The notes beneath the pieces are model-generated. The model saw nothing but the letters and a program-made list of their open reading frames with translations, was not told the origin of the DNA and searched no databases. From positions 1,178,001 to 1,242,000 of the forward strand of contig NZ_CP012830.1 of the NCBI RefSeq assembly GCF_001307155.1: a DNA stretch of 64,000 nt, written 5' to 3'. Of this stretch, positions 37,705 to 47,169 are shown piece after piece. The position numbers and the translations under genes are program-made. The DNA is from Pseudomonas fluorescens (GTDB lineage Bacteria; Pseudomonadota; Gammaproteobacteria; Pseudomonadales; Pseudomonadaceae). Numbering within the stretch: position 1 is the stretch's first letter; the number at the start of each line of letters is the position of its first letter.

Positions 37705-38700
37705 TTGAAACTCAGTGATATTGCCCAGTTGGCCGGTGTGTCTGTCACCACCGCCAGCTATGTCATCAATGGCAAGGCCGAACAGCAGCGCATCAGCAAC
37801 GCCACCGTCGAGCGCGTGCGCGCGGTGGTCGAGCAACATGGCTTTACGCCTAATCCTCAAGCGGCCGGGTTGCGCAGTCGGCACACCCGCACCCTGGGTT
37901 TCATTCTGCCGGACCTGGAAAACCCCAGTTACGCGCGGATCGCCAAGCTCCTCGAACAGGGTGCCCGGGCGCGTGGCTATCAGTTGCTGATTGCCAGCTC
38001 CGACGATGCACCGGACAGCGAGCGCCAGTTGCTCAAGCTGTTTCGCGCACGGCGTTGCGATGCATTGATTGTCGCCAGCTGCCTGCCGGCCGGTGATGAC
38101 AGCTATCGCCAGTTGCAGGCCAAGGGCTTGCCGATCATTGCCATTGACCGGGTCATGGAGCCTGAGCATTTTTGCTCGGTGATCAGCGATGATCGCGAAG
38201 CCAGCCTGAACCTCACCCGCAGCCTGTTGCAGCCAGAGCCCAAGCAGATTGCGCTGATCGGTGCGCGGCCCGAGCTGAGCATCAGCCAGGAGCGTGCGGC
38301 CGGCTTCAAGCAGGCTTTAGTCGACTTCAAGGGTGACGTCCTGATCGAACACGGCGAGGCATTCAGCCGCGACTGCGGCCGACAGCTGATGGAAGAATTA
38401 CTGCAACGCCTTGGCCACTTGCCCGATGCGCTGGTGACGACGTCCTACGTGCTGCTTCAAGGCGTGTTCGATGCTTTGCATGACTTCCCGTTGAAAACCC
38501 GCCCGTTGCGCCTCGGCACGTTTGGCGACACACAGCTGCTGGACTTCCTGCCGCTGCCGGTCAACGCCATGGCCCAGCAGCATCAACTGATCGCCGACAA
38601 AGCGCTGCAACTGGCGGTCGCGGCGATTGAAGAAGCCCATTACCAACCCGGTGTGCAAGCCATCGCGCGGACCTTCAAACAGCGTATTCGCCAGGACTGA
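37705..38700 (+). CDS. fruR: LacI-family fructose operon repressor (FruR/Cra)
   Basis: A 331-aa regulator. The N-terminal helix-turn-helix is MKLSDIAQLAGVSVTTASYV (about residues 1-20), with the hinge near 45-60, then a periplasmic-binding-like ligand domain. It starts at TTG 37705 with AAGGAAA upstream; no better start exists before the HTH. It is divergent from fruBKA, with its operator in the gap. In Pseudomonas, Cra is a local repressor responding to fructose-1-phosphate rather than the global regulator of enterobacteria. Confidence 0.93.
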   Translation: MKLSDIAQLAGVSVTTASYVINGKAEQQRISNATVERVRAVVEQHGFTPNPQAAGLRSRHTRTLGFILPDLENPSYARIAKLLEQGARARGYQLLIASSDDAPDSERQLLKLFRARRCDALIVASCLPAGDDSYRQLQAKGLPIIAIDRVMEPEHFCSVISDDREASLNLTRSLLQPEPKQIALIGARPELSISQERAAGFKQALVDFKGDVLIEHGEAFSRDCGRQLMEELLQRLGHLPDALVTTSYVLLQGVFDALHDFPLKTRPLRLGTFGDTQLLDFLPLPVNAMAQQHQLIADKALQLAVAAIEEAHYQPGVQAIARTFKQRIRQD

Positions 38701-38703
38701 AAC

Positions 38704-39480
38704 GTGGAGCTGATCGACAGCCACACTCATCTGGACTTCCCGGACTTCGACCCGGACCGTCAGGCGCTGCTGGCTCAATGCCGCGCCTTGGGTGTGAAGC
38801 GGATGGTGGTGCTGGGGGTTTATCAGCGCAATTGGCAGCGGGTCTGGGACCTGGTGCAAAGCGATCCTGACCTGCATGCCGCGTTTGGCCTGCATCCGGT
38901 CTATGTCGATGAGCATCGTCCCGCTGACCTGACCGAGTTGGCGGACTGGCTGACGCGTCTGGCCGGCCATCGGCAACTGTGCGCCGTGGGCGAAATTGGC
39001 CTGGATTACTTTCTTGAGGAACTGGACCGCGAACGTCAGCAAGCGCTGTTTGAAGCACAGCTGCAACTGGCGGCAGACTTCCAGTTGCCGGCGCTGCTGC
39101 ATGTGCGGCGCAGCCATGCGGCGGTGATTGCGACCTTGAAACGCTTCAGGCTCAAACGCGCCGGCATCATCCACGCCTTTGCCGGCAGCCAGGAAGAGGC
39201 CCGCGAATACCTCAAGCTCGGTTTCAAACTGGGATTGGGCGGCGCGGCAACCTGGCCACAAGCCTTGCGCATGCACAAAGTAATCGCCGGTTTGCCGCTG
39301 GAATCGGTCGTGCTGGAAACCGATTCACCGGACATGGCGCCCGCCATGTACCCCGGACAACGCAACAGCCCTGCTCACCTGCCGGCGATTTGCGCGGCAC
39401 TGGCGCAGATCATGGCCATCAGCCCCGAGCAACTGGCCGCTGCCAGCACCGCCAACGCCTGCGAGCTGTTCAACTGGTAA
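38704..39480 (+). CDS. TatD-family metal-dependent hydrolase
   Basis: A 258-aa TIM-barrel hydrolase. Metal-binding motifs are visible in order: DSHTHLD (residues 5-11), GEIGLDY (about 97-103), LHVRRSH (about 133-139), IIHAFAG (about 155-161) and ETDSPDMAP (about 207). Relatives act as DNases or aminoacyl-tRNA deacylase-like enzymes; the real substrate is unknown. GTG 38704 starts three bases after the fruR stop, so it is probably co-transcribed with fruR, although no functional link to fructose is evident. Confidence 0.88.
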   Translation: MELIDSHTHLDFPDFDPDRQALLAQCRALGVKRMVVLGVYQRNWQRVWDLVQSDPDLHAAFGLHPVYVDEHRPADLTELADWLTRLAGHRQLCAVGEIGLDYFLEELDRERQQALFEAQLQLAADFQLPALLHVRRSHAAVIATLKRFRLKRAGIIHAFAGSQEEAREYLKLGFKLGLGGAATWPQALRMHKVIAGLPLESVVLETDSPDMAPAMYPGQRNSPAHLPAICAALAQIMAISPEQLAAASTANACELFNW

Positions 39481-39500
39481 TAACTGACAGCACAAAACAC

Positions 39501-39604
39501 CTGTGGGAGCGAGCCTGCTCGCGAAAGCGGTTAGTCAGTCACATCGATGTTGGATGTGACAACGCCTTCGCGAGCAGACGGAACGCCGCCCGGCTGCTCC
39601 CACA
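39501..39604. repeat. REP-type palindrome (TGTGGGAGCGAGC family)
   Basis: Opens with CTGTGGGAGCGAGCCTGCTC and closes with a diverged complement ending GCTGCTCCCACA. The centre holds a second hairpin, CACATC/GATGTG. It lies between convergent genes and may also serve as their terminator. Confidence 0.8.
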
Positions 39605-39622
39605 TTTATTCGTGGTGAGACT

Positions 39623-41653
39623 TCAAACCCGAAACGCGCTGATCAAGTGCTTCAACTGCACCACTTGGGCCGACAGTGCACGGCTGGCATGCTCGGTCTG
39701 GTGCGCACCTTCGGCGGTGCGCTCGCCGGCCCGGTTGATCTCGACAATGTTCTGGTCGATATCATGGGCCACCGCGGTTTGCTGTTCGACTGCCGCGGCA
39801 ATTTGCTGGTTCTGATCGACGATCATACCCACCGCCCCCAGGATGTTTTCCAGGGCTTGCTGGACCTTCTCCGACTGACCAACCGTGCCGCTGGCCATCT
39901 GGTGACTGACGCCCATGGCCTTCACGGCGGCGCCAACGCCACCGTGCAGCCTGGTAATCATCTGCTCGATTTCTTCGGTCGATTGCTGGGTCCGTTTGGC
40001 CAGGGTGCGGACCTCATCGGCCACCACCGCAAAGCCTCGTCCCTGCTCACCTGCACGGGCAGCCTCAATGGCCGCGTTGAGTGCCAACAGGTTGGTCTGC
40101 TCGGCGATGCTCTTGATCACTTCCAGCACGCGACTGATGGACTGGCTGTCGCTGGCCAGTTGATTGATCACCCGCACTGACGAGTCGATCTCGCTGGCCA
40201 GTTGCGCAATGCTGCCTTGTTGCGACTCGACCAAGCTGCGACCGCTAATGGTTTCATCGTTGACGCTGTGGGCACTGCTGACGGCAGCCGCCGCACTGCG
40301 TGCAACTTCCTGAGCGGTGGCCGACATCTGGTTCATCGCCGTGGCGACTTGTTCGATCTGCGTACGCTGACCGGCCACCGCCTGATTGCTCCGGGCCGAT
40401 ACCGTTTCCACCTGACTCGCCTGACGCTCCACTTCGTTGACGGTCTTGCCGACCAACTCGATCAGGTCATGGATCTTCGCCACGGTGCCATTGAAGACGT
40501 TGCCCAATTCACCCAACTCATCACGGCTGTGAGCGGTAAACGTGATGGTCATGTCACCGGCCGCCACCTTGTCCATCACTCCGCCGAGACGCTTGAGGGT
40601 GGTGCGGGTGGAGGCATAGAAGCCGCCGTAGAGATAAAAAATCAGCACGAACACCACCGACAGTGCCACCGTCTGCAACACCATGTGCGTGCGGTTCTGT
40701 TCCAGGCGTTGCTGCAATTGAACGCCAAGAAACTTAAGCGTCGCGTCATTCAATTGATAGGTCTTGTCCATCAGCCCGGTGACCTGATCGTAAAAACCCT
40801 GCCAGGGTTTATCGAGGGTATCGGCCACCACCACTTGCTCTTCAAACAGCTCGCTGGCCTGCTTGAGCGTGGCTTTGCTGGCATTGGCCGAGGGTTCCAG
40901 CACCTCACGCGCCGCTTTGCCGGCCGCCAGTGCGTCCTGCAACTTCAAGGTGTATTCGGCCTGAAGCTTGTCGATCTGCGCCAGCAACTCATCGAATCGG
41001 GTGCTCGAAGCGGAGTTGAGAAACCCCTGCCCCAGCGAGTAGGCCCCCATCGCCCGGCCTTCGCCGAGGGTTTGCGTCACACGCGGGGTAACGTTGGTGA
41101 TCAGCTCACTCAATTGGCGTAGATCACTCTGGTTGTCACGACTCAGGCCGGCCTGGCTGGCGATGATCTGGCTGAAAATCTGTGCGTTGCCGAGCAGTTT
41201 GCCGATCAGCGCACTTTTGCTTTGCACAGACGTCTCCGCTTGTTGAGCCTTGAACGCTGCAATCATTTCATCGCGCTTGCCATCAAAAACGCTGACCTGC
41301 TCAGGATCGATGGTCGTCGCGGTCAGGCTTTGCAGGCGTGTTAGCACGCTCTGCTCAAGGGCGCTGATTTTCGATTCGGTATCGCCCGCCTTGCCAGACT
41401 GGCCGAGGGTAGCGTTGATCTGTACCAGGTTGTTCAGGGTTTCCAGATCCCGCCGCAGCGTCAGCCCACCGCCCAACAGATCGAGGCTTTGCAACTCGAC
41501 CTGGGTGCCCTGGAACTCGCGATACGAATCCCGAACCAGATAGAAATTGGTCACCAGCATGGGGAAGAAAAACAGCACGCTGATCAGGCTGAACTTCATG
41601 CCGAAGCTCAGGCGATTCATCAGCGCAACGGCGGGATAGAGCAAACTCTTCAC
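39623..41653 (-). CDS. Methyl-accepting chemotaxis protein
   Basis: A 676-aa chemoreceptor. The first membrane helix is about residues 21-41 ([20 protein letters not shown]), then a large all-helical periplasmic sensor of about 290 residues (NIT- or HBM-like; not decided). The second helix, near 335-355 ([20 protein letters not shown]), is followed by a HAMP domain. The cytoplasmic signalling hairpin contains [20 protein letters not shown]. There is no C-terminal CheR-binding pentapeptide. GTG 41653 is the start with AGGGGG upstream. Position next to ampE matches PA4520 of P. aeruginosa. Ligand unknown. Confidence 0.93.
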   Translation of the reverse strand: MKSLLYPAVALMNRLSFGMKFSLISVLFFFPMLVTNFYLVRDSYREFQGTQVELQSLDLLGGGLTLRRDLETLNNLVQINATLGQSGKAGDTESKISALEQSVLTRLQSLTATTIDPEQVSVFDGKRDEMIAAFKAQQAETSVQSKSALIGKLLGNAQIFSQIIASQAGLSRDNQSDLRQLSELITNVTPRVTQTLGEGRAMGAYSLGQGFLNSASSTRFDELLAQIDKLQAEYTLKLQDALAAGKAAREVLEPSANASKATLKQASELFEEQVVVADTLDKPWQGFYDQVTGLMDKTYQLNDATLKFLGVQLQQRLEQNRTHMVLQTVALSVVFVLIFYLYGGFYASTRTTLKRLGGVMDKVAAGDMTITFTAHSRDELGELGNVFNGTVAKIHDLIELVGKTVNEVERQASQVETVSARSNQAVAGQRTQIEQVATAMNQMSATAQEVARSAAAAVSSAHSVNDETISGRSLVESQQGSIAQLASEIDSSVRVINQLASDSQSISRVLEVIKSIAEQTNLLALNAAIEAARAGEQGRGFAVVADEVRTLAKRTQQSTEEIEQMITRLHGGVGAAVKAMGVSHQMASGTVGQSEKVQQALENILGAVGMIVDQNQQIAAAVEQQTAVAHDIDQNIVEINRAGERTAEGAHQTEHASRALSAQVVQLKHLISAFRV

Positions 41654-41810
41654 GGACGTCCCCCTTTCATTTCTTATTTTTTTGGGCAGGCACGCAGATG
41701 CAGCAGATAGCCACTATGGCGCGCTGCTTCTGTATAGCTCAAATCGAAAGGGGGTTTTGTAACTTAAGGTTAACGACTCGAACGCGATCACTCAGGCCGG
41801 AAGAAAAACC

Positions 41811-41943
41811 TGTGGCGAGGGGGCTTGCCCCCGCTGGGGTGCAAAGCGCCCCTAAAATCGAAGTACGCGGTTCGTCAGGAGAAGTGAGTCAACCGGTTTT
41901 ACGACTGCTCTGCAGCCGAACGGGGGCAAGCCCCCTCGCCACA
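41811..41943. repeat. Long palindromic repeat (TGTGGCGAGGGGGCTTGCCC family)
   Basis: Outer arms of 23 bases (41811-41833 and 41921-41943) are exact complements, beginning TGTGGCGAGGGGGCTTGCCC, around an 87-base centre. It is a third intergenic repeat family in this window. It occupies most of the gap 41654-41966; the rest contains no gene. Confidence 0.85.
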
Positions 41944-41966
41944 AAAGCGTTCGCCACACAGCTGGA

Positions 41967-42803
41967 TCAGGGCAGCACGGTCCAAATGGCAAACCCGGCA
42001 TACCAGACCACCGCCGCTCGCAGCAGCAGTTCCCAGATCTGATCCAGGTTTTGAACCCCTTCAGGCCCCGCCACTGGTGCCGGAATCTCACCCGCTACCA
42101 CGCCGACGTTCTCGATCAACTGCGCGGCGCTGATATTCCAGTTCAACAATTCATGGAGCATCACCCGGCTGACCGCGACGAAGTTACCGACCAAAGCAAA
42201 ACTCGCTGCCAGCAAGCGCACCGGCAGCCAGTCAAAGGCATGTCGCAATTGTGCGGCGCGCTCGACCACCGCCGGGTTCTTGCCGTGCTCGGCCGCCAGG
42301 GCCAGCAAGCGATAACTCAGGGCCGCCACCGGACCGAGCAGGAAGTACCAGAAAATCACCGCAAAAAAACTCTGATAAGCCTGCCACAGCAAATGGGCTT
42401 GAACCTTCTGCAGCAATTGCTCGCCGCTGTCGGCGCAAATATCCAGGTCACGTTTGGCGACAAGCGCCGCCGCTTGCAGGTCTTCCCGGCGCCAGGCATC
42501 ACGAAACGGTCCCAGGCCGCCGAGCAAATCACCACGGCCCAGGCTGTAAATCACCACCAGCAAGTGCACCGGCAGGGCCAACAAGCCATAGGCCACCGGC
42601 TCCAGTACCAGCAGCAAAAAGCCGAGTAACGCCACAGGGAAGAGCACCAGCAATGCCAGCACCAGCCAGGGCCGATTCGCAAGCTTCGGGCTGGCTTCAT
42701 ACTTGGCCAGCTCCCGCAGCCATCCACTGTCGCGCTGAACTTGATGACGCAAGGCCGAGAACTTCTCGATCCAGACCGCCAGCAGTAACACCAGAAAACT
42801 CAT
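41967..42803 (-). CDS. ampE: Inner-membrane regulatory signalling protein AmpE
   Basis: A 278-aa membrane protein with about four helices (residues 1-12, about 48-70, 72-90, and the C-terminal segment). Features typical of AmpE include FSALRHQVQRDSGWL near the start and WEllLRAAVVWYAGFAIWTV at the end. It overlaps the ampD stop by ATGA. AmpE belongs to the cephalosporinase/cell-wall recycling locus; its biochemical role is not settled. Confidence 0.92.
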   Translation of the reverse strand: MSFLVLLLAVWIEKFSALRHQVQRDSGWLRELAKYEASPKLANRPWLVLALLVLFPVALLGFLLLVLEPVAYGLLALPVHLLVVIYSLGRGDLLGGLGPFRDAWRREDLQAAALVAKRDLDICADSGEQLLQKVQAHLLWQAYQSFFAVIFWYFLLGPVAALSYRLLALAAEHGKNPAVVERAAQLRHAFDWLPVRLLAASFALVGNFVAVSRVMLHELLNWNISAAQLIENVGVVAGEIPAPVAGPEGVQNLDQIWELLLRAAVVWYAGFAIWTVLP

Positions 42804-43360
42804 TGTGCTTCCCCTTTTTCCAGAGCCCCGCGATAGCGTGCCCAGTCGAACGCCGGTCCCGGATCAGTCTTGCGTCCGGGGGCGATATCGCTATGCCCCT
42901 GGATACGTGAATGGGTGATGGCTGTAAACGTAGACTGCAATTGGCGGGTCAGGGCAATCAGCGCGTGATATTGAGCCTCGGTGAACGGCAGATCGTCAGT
43001 GCCTTCAAGCTCGATGCCAAGGGAGAAATCGTTACACCCTTCACGCCCCTCGAACCGGGACACGCCTGCGTGCCACGCCCGATCAAGACAAGAGACAAAC
43101 TGTGTGATCGCGCCGTCACGCTCGATCAGAAAATGCGCAGACACGCGCAAGTCGGCAATCCCTTCAAAGTAGGGGTGCTCGGTGACATCCAGGCGGTTCT
43201 GAAAAAATTCCTGCACCTTGCCCGTCGCGAACTGCGCCGGAGGCAGGCTGATATTGTGGATTACCAGCAAGGAGATTTCGCCCGTGGGGCGCGCATTGAA
43301 GTTGGGTGACGGGCAATGGCGCACGCCTTCAAACCAACCGCTCGCGGGGTCCAACTGCAT
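42800..43360 (-). CDS. ampD: 1,6-Anhydro-N-acetylmuramyl-L-alanine amidase AmpD
   Basis: A 186-aa zinc amidase that cleaves anhydro-muropeptides in the cytoplasm during peptidoglycan recycling; loss derepresses AmpC beta-lactamase. The zinc ligands are visible as His in LVIHNISLPP (about residue 35), and His and Asp in GHSDIAPGRKTDPGP (about 155-169). The lack of a signal peptide fits AmpD rather than the exported paralogues. It starts at 43360 and is coupled to ampE by overlap. The DUF1631 gene upstream may be in the same transcript (53-base gap). Confidence 0.95.
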   Translation of the reverse strand: MQLDPASGWFEGVRHCPSPNFNARPTGEISLLVIHNISLPPAQFATGKVQEFFQNRLDVTEHPYFEGIADLRVSAHFLIERDGAITQFVSCLDRAWHAGVSRFEGREGCNDFSLGIELEGTDDLPFTEAQYHALIALTRQLQSTFTAITHSRIQGHSDIAPGRKTDPGPAFDWARYRGALEKGEAQ

Positions 43361-43413
43361 ACAGGCTCCTTCAATGACGGCTCTGACGGGCTCCAGTATG
43401 CCGTGATCACCCC

Positions 43414-44538
43414 TCAGGTTGCGATCACTTGCCGCAATTGAGGGGCGGCGAGAATGAATTCGAGGAGCATCGCGATCAGATTGATCACATCCTCGTCCGC
43501 TACCCCGACCACCCGAGAGTTGCCACTTTTGACGCTGACCCGGGTCAGCAACTGTTCAAGCTGATTGCGCAGGTCAAAATCATCCTGGGCGCCAGGGGCC
43601 GGCACGTATTGCTGCAAGTGCGAGAGCAGGCGCAGCAGATCGCGGGTCGAGATGGGCTGGCTCTGGGCGCTGGCTTCGAGGGTCGGCGCAACATTGTCGC
43701 GCACGGGGTACAGCAACGCCTGCAAGGTGGCGAAGACTTCTTGCACGCTTTTATCGTCGTGCGTGCTGTTGGATCTGACGCCCGACTCGCTGGACTCCGC
43801 ATGAACACTGGCCGCCGCCCGGCCCGTGACACGACGTGCGGGGGCGGTCTTGAGTTCAGGCAGAACGCCAGTGGCGATCAGCAATTGGTTGGCTTGCGCA
43901 TAGAGCTGATCGGCATCGCTGAGCACATAGCGTTCGAACAATTTGAGGATGATCAGCTTGACCTTGATCTCCACCCCCAGATTGCGTCCGGCCTGCAAAA
44001 AATACTCGCAGAGCATCGCCGGCCCCATGGGATTGCGCGAATCATCCAGGGGCTTGCCCAGCAGAGAGCTCAGGCGCGCGGTCAGCTGTCCAAGGGCAAA
44101 GCCGTCCCGGTTGAGCGCCTTGGCGACCATGGCTTCAAGCGCCGCTTGCCGCTCAGGCTGGTCATAGGGGAGTTCGATCGAAGGGTCTGGATTCATCGCC
44201 AACGGCAAGGCGGCGTGAGTCGGGTCGTACTGGATGAGGCCGGCAAAGGCCTCGAAGAAAAGCTCGTGAAAGCCGCGCTCGATGTTTTTGCGCTTGAGGC
44301 GCAAATCGCGCATGGCTTCAAAGAAGATGTTCTGCTCGACATTGGTCTGTGCCCGGTCAGCCATTTCGAACAAGGTGTCGTCGGCATTATCAAACATCTC
44401 CTGCAAACCAAGCCTGAGTTGTTGCGCAGCCTTGTCGCGAACCTGAAGCAGAATCACCGGCAGGCGGGCGAGCGGCGATGGATTCGCCTGACCGGTAGCG
44501 GCCTTGTGCAAAGGCACTACATTCCCGTCGTTGTGCAT
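43414..44538 (-). CDS. DUF1631 family protein
   Basis: A 374-aa soluble protein matching the DUF1631 family (position equivalent to PA4523). It begins MHNDGNVVPLHKA; the helical core around residues 60-190 contains LFEMADRAQTNVEQNIFFEA and the segment GFHELFFEAFAG. A low-complexity Ser-rich linker falls near 245-265 and a helical C-terminus follows. AGGAGG lies five bases before ATG 44538; a 32-codon upstream extension is rejected. Function unknown; other family members are larger and linked to surface or cyclic-di-GMP phenotypes, which I cannot apply here. Confidence 0.8.
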   Translation of the reverse strand: MHNDGNVVPLHKAATGQANPSPLARLPVILLQVRDKAAQQLRLGLQEMFDNADDTLFEMADRAQTNVEQNIFFEAMRDLRLKRKNIERGFHELFFEAFAGLIQYDPTHAALPLAMNPDPSIELPYDQPERQAALEAMVAKALNRDGFALGQLTARLSSLLGKPLDDSRNPMGPAMLCEYFLQAGRNLGVEIKVKLIILKLFERYVLSDADQLYAQANQLLIATGVLPELKTAPARRVTGRAAASVHAESSESGVRSNSTHDDKSVQEVFATLQALLYPVRDNVAPTLEASAQSQPISTRDLLRLLSHLQQYVPAPGAQDDFDLRNQLEQLLTRVSVKSGNSRVVGVADEDVINLIAMLLEFILAAPQLRQVIAT

Positions 44539-44834
44539 CCAAGCCTCCTGCAAAGGGGGGATTCCTCCATTCAATGTGAAGCGACAAACGCACACGGCCG
44601 GCTCACAACGCAATCGTGATGCACCGCGCTGCATTTCAAGTGTCGGGAAGCCAAAGAAACGTCAAGGCCATGACGTCAAACGCAAGGCGCGATTATCTGC
44701 AAAAGACCTCCCGAGTGCCAGCAGACTCTGCATCGGCCCATGAAACAGCGCCCGATCACAGATCGGCATGCAGGGGTAATGCGGGCGAGTCGACCAAGTA
44801 CAGGTTTTAGAACCTGCTGAAAGTGCTGGGCGTC

Positions 44835-44864
44835 TTGGGTTCGCTTGCAGCATGGCCCTATAAT
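44835..44864 (+). promoter_or_regulatory. Sigma-70 promoter of nadC
   Basis: TTGGGT (44835-44840), an 18-base spacer and a perfect TATAAT (44859-44864) lie 28 bases before the nadC start. The remainder of 44539-44834 shows no gene or other element I can support. Confidence 0.65.
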
Positions 44865-44891
44865 CGAGCCACTTTGTTTGTGGAGCCCGTT

Positions 44892-45740
44892 ATGCCGAAT
44901 CTACGCCTCGCCGATTTGACCGCCGAAATCGAAGCCAACGTGCGCCGTGCGTTGCTTGAAGACATCGGCAGCGGCGACATCACCGCACAATTGATCCCGG
45001 CCGAACGCCTGGCCAAAGCCACGATCATTACCCGTGATGCGGCCGTCATCAGCGGCACCGCTTGGGTCGACGCGGTGTTCCGGCAACTGGACCCGCGCGT
45101 TGCGGTGCACTGGCAAGTGCGCGACGGTGAGCGCGTGAACCCCAATCAGGCGTTGTTTCACCTCGAAGGCCCCGCCCGTTCGCTGCTGACCGGCGAGCGT
45201 AGTGCGCTGAATTTTCTGCAACTGCTTTCCGGTGTCGCCACTCGTGCGCAATACCTGGCCGACTTCGTTGCCGATACTCAGGTGAAACTGCTGGATACCC
45301 GCAAAACCCTGCCTGGGTTGCGATTGGCGCAAAAGTACGCCGTGACCTGCGGCAGCTGTCACAACCACCGCATCGGCCTGTACGACGCTTTTCTGATCAA
45401 GGAAAACCATATCGCTGCCTGCGGCGGCATCCCTCAAGCCATCGCCGCCGCGCACAAGATCGCGCCGGGCAAACCGGTGGAGATTGAAGTGGAAAGCCTG
45501 GAGGAGCTCAAGGAGGCCCTGGCGGCGGGCGCCGACATCATCATGCTCGATGAGCTGAGCCTGGACGACATGCGCGAAGCCGTGCGGCTGAATGCCGGCA
45601 AGGCGAAACTCGAGGCCAGCGGTGGCGTCACCGAAAGCACCTTGCGGCCAATCGCCGAGACGGGCGTGGATTACATCTCGATTGGCGCGATGACCAAGGA
45701 TGTGAAGGCTGTAGACCTGTCGATGCGCTTGAGTCTCTGA
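44892..45740 (+). CDS. nadC: Quinolinate phosphoribosyltransferase (nicotinate-nucleotide pyrophosphorylase)
   Basis: A 282-aa enzyme that makes nicotinate mononucleotide from quinolinate and PRPP in de novo NAD synthesis. Recognisable parts are [15 protein letters not shown] (N-terminal), [36 protein letters not shown] with the substrate-binding Arg and Lys, and IKENHI. The C-terminal barrel ends [22 protein letters not shown] 44892 has TGGAG upstream; the earlier in-frame ATG at 44823 lies in the promoter region. Confidence 0.96.
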   Translation: MPNLRLADLTAEIEANVRRALLEDIGSGDITAQLIPAERLAKATIITRDAAVISGTAWVDAVFRQLDPRVAVHWQVRDGERVNPNQALFHLEGPARSLLTGERSALNFLQLLSGVATRAQYLADFVADTQVKLLDTRKTLPGLRLAQKYAVTCGSCHNHRIGLYDAFLIKENHIAACGGIPQAIAAAHKIAPGKPVEIEVESLEELKEALAAGADIIMLDELSLDDMREAVRLNAGKAKLEASGGVTESTLRPIAETGVDYISIGAMTKDVKAVDLSMRLSL

Positions 45741-45748
45741 CAAAAAGA

Positions 45749-45774
45749 AACGCCAGCCTCATGAGGCTGGCGTT
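45749..45774. terminator. Bidirectional terminator between nadC and the DUF6388 gene
   Basis: Perfect 12-base arms AACGCCAGCCTC and GAGGCTGGCGTT with a 2-base loop. On the reverse strand it is followed by TTCTTTTTG; on the forward strand by GCTTTC. Confidence 0.8.
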
Positions 45775-45778
45775 GCTT

Positions 45779-46084
45779 TCAAACCACCAGATTGTTCATC
45801 TCGCAGTATTCTTCCCACTCGACGCCCAGCACCTCGGCTGCTTCCTTGTGCAACGCAAGGCGCGTCGCCTCGTATTCTTCCGGCGTTGAGGTGTACTTGA
45901 GCGTCAGCTCCCAAGGCTGCAAGCCCTGCGCTTCTGCCTCGTCCTCGAACGCCCACTGAATCTGATCTTTCTGATCGTCGGCGCTCAGGTTCTTGATCTC
46001 TTCCATCAGTTCCGGCGCATCAAGCATGTACTTCTTGAGGGCCTCTTCGTGTCTTTGTTCTTGAGTCATTTCGTTCACGGTCAT
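45779..46084 (-). CDS. DUF6388 family protein
   Basis: A 101-aa acidic, helical cytoplasmic protein (QEQRHEEALKKYMLDAPELM … QIQWAFEDEAEAQGL) resembling the Pseudomonas DUF6388 family; function unknown. I prefer ATG 46084 (MTVNEMTQ); an ATG six codons upstream has no ribosome site, and a later one (MTQEQ) is also possible. It is monocistronic and convergent with nadC. Confidence 0.65.
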   Translation of the reverse strand: MTVNEMTQEQRHEEALKKYMLDAPELMEEIKNLSADDQKDQIQWAFEDEAEAQGLQPWELTLKYTSTPEEYEATRLALHKEAAEVLGVEWEEYCEMNNLVV

Positions 46085-46386
46085 GGCGTTCTCGCTGATC
46101 ATGGGAATGGAAGATGGATCTGGATCATCAAGGATCTCTCTGACGCAGAAAACCGTTTGAAGCCCGGTTTATCTGGCCTTCAGAACCATTCGGGATCATC
46201 TGAAAACTGCTGGGCGATGCTCATGCAGGCACCGAATATAGGACGTTTGGCCCGCGAATTACACGGCTCTTTACATCTATTCCACAAAAAGTTTCACGCA
46301 GGGTGCGTCGAGAGCCTCGGGAACATAATTTCAAATCCAAAGTCATAGCGATGTGCCATATCGGTACTTCACAAGGAACCTCAGTG

Positions 46387-46893
46387 ATGCGCAGTTTTTC
46401 GAAGCTTTCCTCTGTTCTGTCCGCCAGCGCAATGACCGCCCTGCTGGGTGTCCTGACTTTGCCAGGCACCGCAATGGCCAGCATTGAGCTGAGCAACAGC
46501 GGTCCGTCTTACGATGACAAACTCTCCGCCATCCACTATGAATACGGCAAGGACGTTCTGGTCAAAAGTGATTTCCGCATCGACGAACTGAAAAAGATGC
46601 AGGAAACCATCAACAACCAGACGCGCCAGATCGAAGAACTCAAGCGCAGCAGCGGTTCCAGCTCAAGCTCCAGCAGCAAGGAGATCGACGACCTCAAGAG
46701 CAAGGTCAAAGAGCAGGAACGTGATCTGGATAAGCTCGGTCGGCAGGTGGAAGACCTCAAGCGCAACAGCGGCTCCAGCTCCAGCTCGAACAGCAGCGAG
46801 ATCTCGAACCTGAAACGGACCATCAGCGATCAGGATCGTGCGATGGATCAGCTCAAACGTACCGTCGAGGAGCTGAGTAGAAAGGTGAAATAA
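46387..46893 (+). CDS. Secreted coiled-coil protein with Ser-rich linkers
   Basis: A 168-aa precursor. The signal peptide covers about residues 1-31 (LGVLTLPGTAMA|S). The mature part starts with a short conserved-looking stretch (ELSNSGPSYDDKLSAIHYEY) and then consists of heptad helices broken by SSGSSSSSSS and NSGSSSSSNSS. Residues 79-117 and 118-156 are two copies of one 39-residue unit, followed by a partial third helix ending KRTVEELSRKVK. Likely a periplasmic or surface oligomeric rod. AAGGAA precedes ATG 46387. I know no function. The tRNA-Thr gene lies 10 bases downstream on the other strand. Confidence 0.75.
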   Translation: MRSFSKLSSVLSASAMTALLGVLTLPGTAMASIELSNSGPSYDDKLSAIHYEYGKDVLVKSDFRIDELKKMQETINNQTRQIEELKRSSGSSSSSSSKEIDDLKSKVKEQERDLDKLGRQVEDLKRNSGSSSSSNSSEISNLKRTISDQDRAMDQLKRTVEELSRKVK

Positions 46894-46903
46894 CAGGGGG
46901 AAG

Positions 46904-46979
46904 TGGTGCCCGAGACAGGAATCGAACCTGCGACCTTCGCGTTACGAGTGCGCTGCTCTACCGGCTGAGCTACACGGGC
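46904..46979 (-). tRNA. tRNA-Thr (anticodon CGU)
   Basis: The reverse strand folds as a 76-nt tRNA beginning GCCCGTGTAGCTCAGCCGG, with anticodon loop CTCGTAA (CGU, reading ACG), T-arm GGTTCGATTCC and encoded CCA. The sequence parallels the enterobacterial tRNA-Thr(CGU), including a non-pairing closing position of the anticodon stem. Confidence 0.95.
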
Positions 46980-47060
46980 GGTGGGCTAAAGCTAGCACTG
47001 AGTTTGGGGTCGGGCAACCTGGACAAGCGCCTCATTTTTCACGGATTTGCTCTGAGCCTC

Positions 47061-47089
47061 TGTAGCAGCTGGCTTCGCCAGCTGCTACA
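47061..47089. repeat. Minimal GTAGCAGCTGGC hairpin repeat
   Basis: TGTAGCAGCTGGC and GCCAGCTGCTACA are perfect 13-base arms around TTC. It is the shortest member of the family seen at 17803-17949 and 31670-31818. Confidence 0.8.
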
Positions 47090-47112
47090 AGGGCGCATTT
47101 ACTGCACACAGC

Positions 47113-47140
47113 AAAACGCCCCGAACCAGTCGGGGCGTTT
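47113..47140 (-). terminator. Intrinsic terminator after pnp
   Basis: On the reverse strand AAACGCCCCGA pairs with TCGGGGCGTTT, and TTTTGC continues past the stem. It lies about 30 bases beyond the pnp stop. Confidence 0.85.
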
Positions 47141-47169
47141 GCTTGTTCAGCGCTTAAGCTGCGGGGTAA

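Noticed and set aside
46904..46979. tRNA-Thr as an attachment site for an integrated element
   Set aside because: No integrase, direct repeat of the tRNA end, or foreign gene block lies next to it; neighbouring genes are core.
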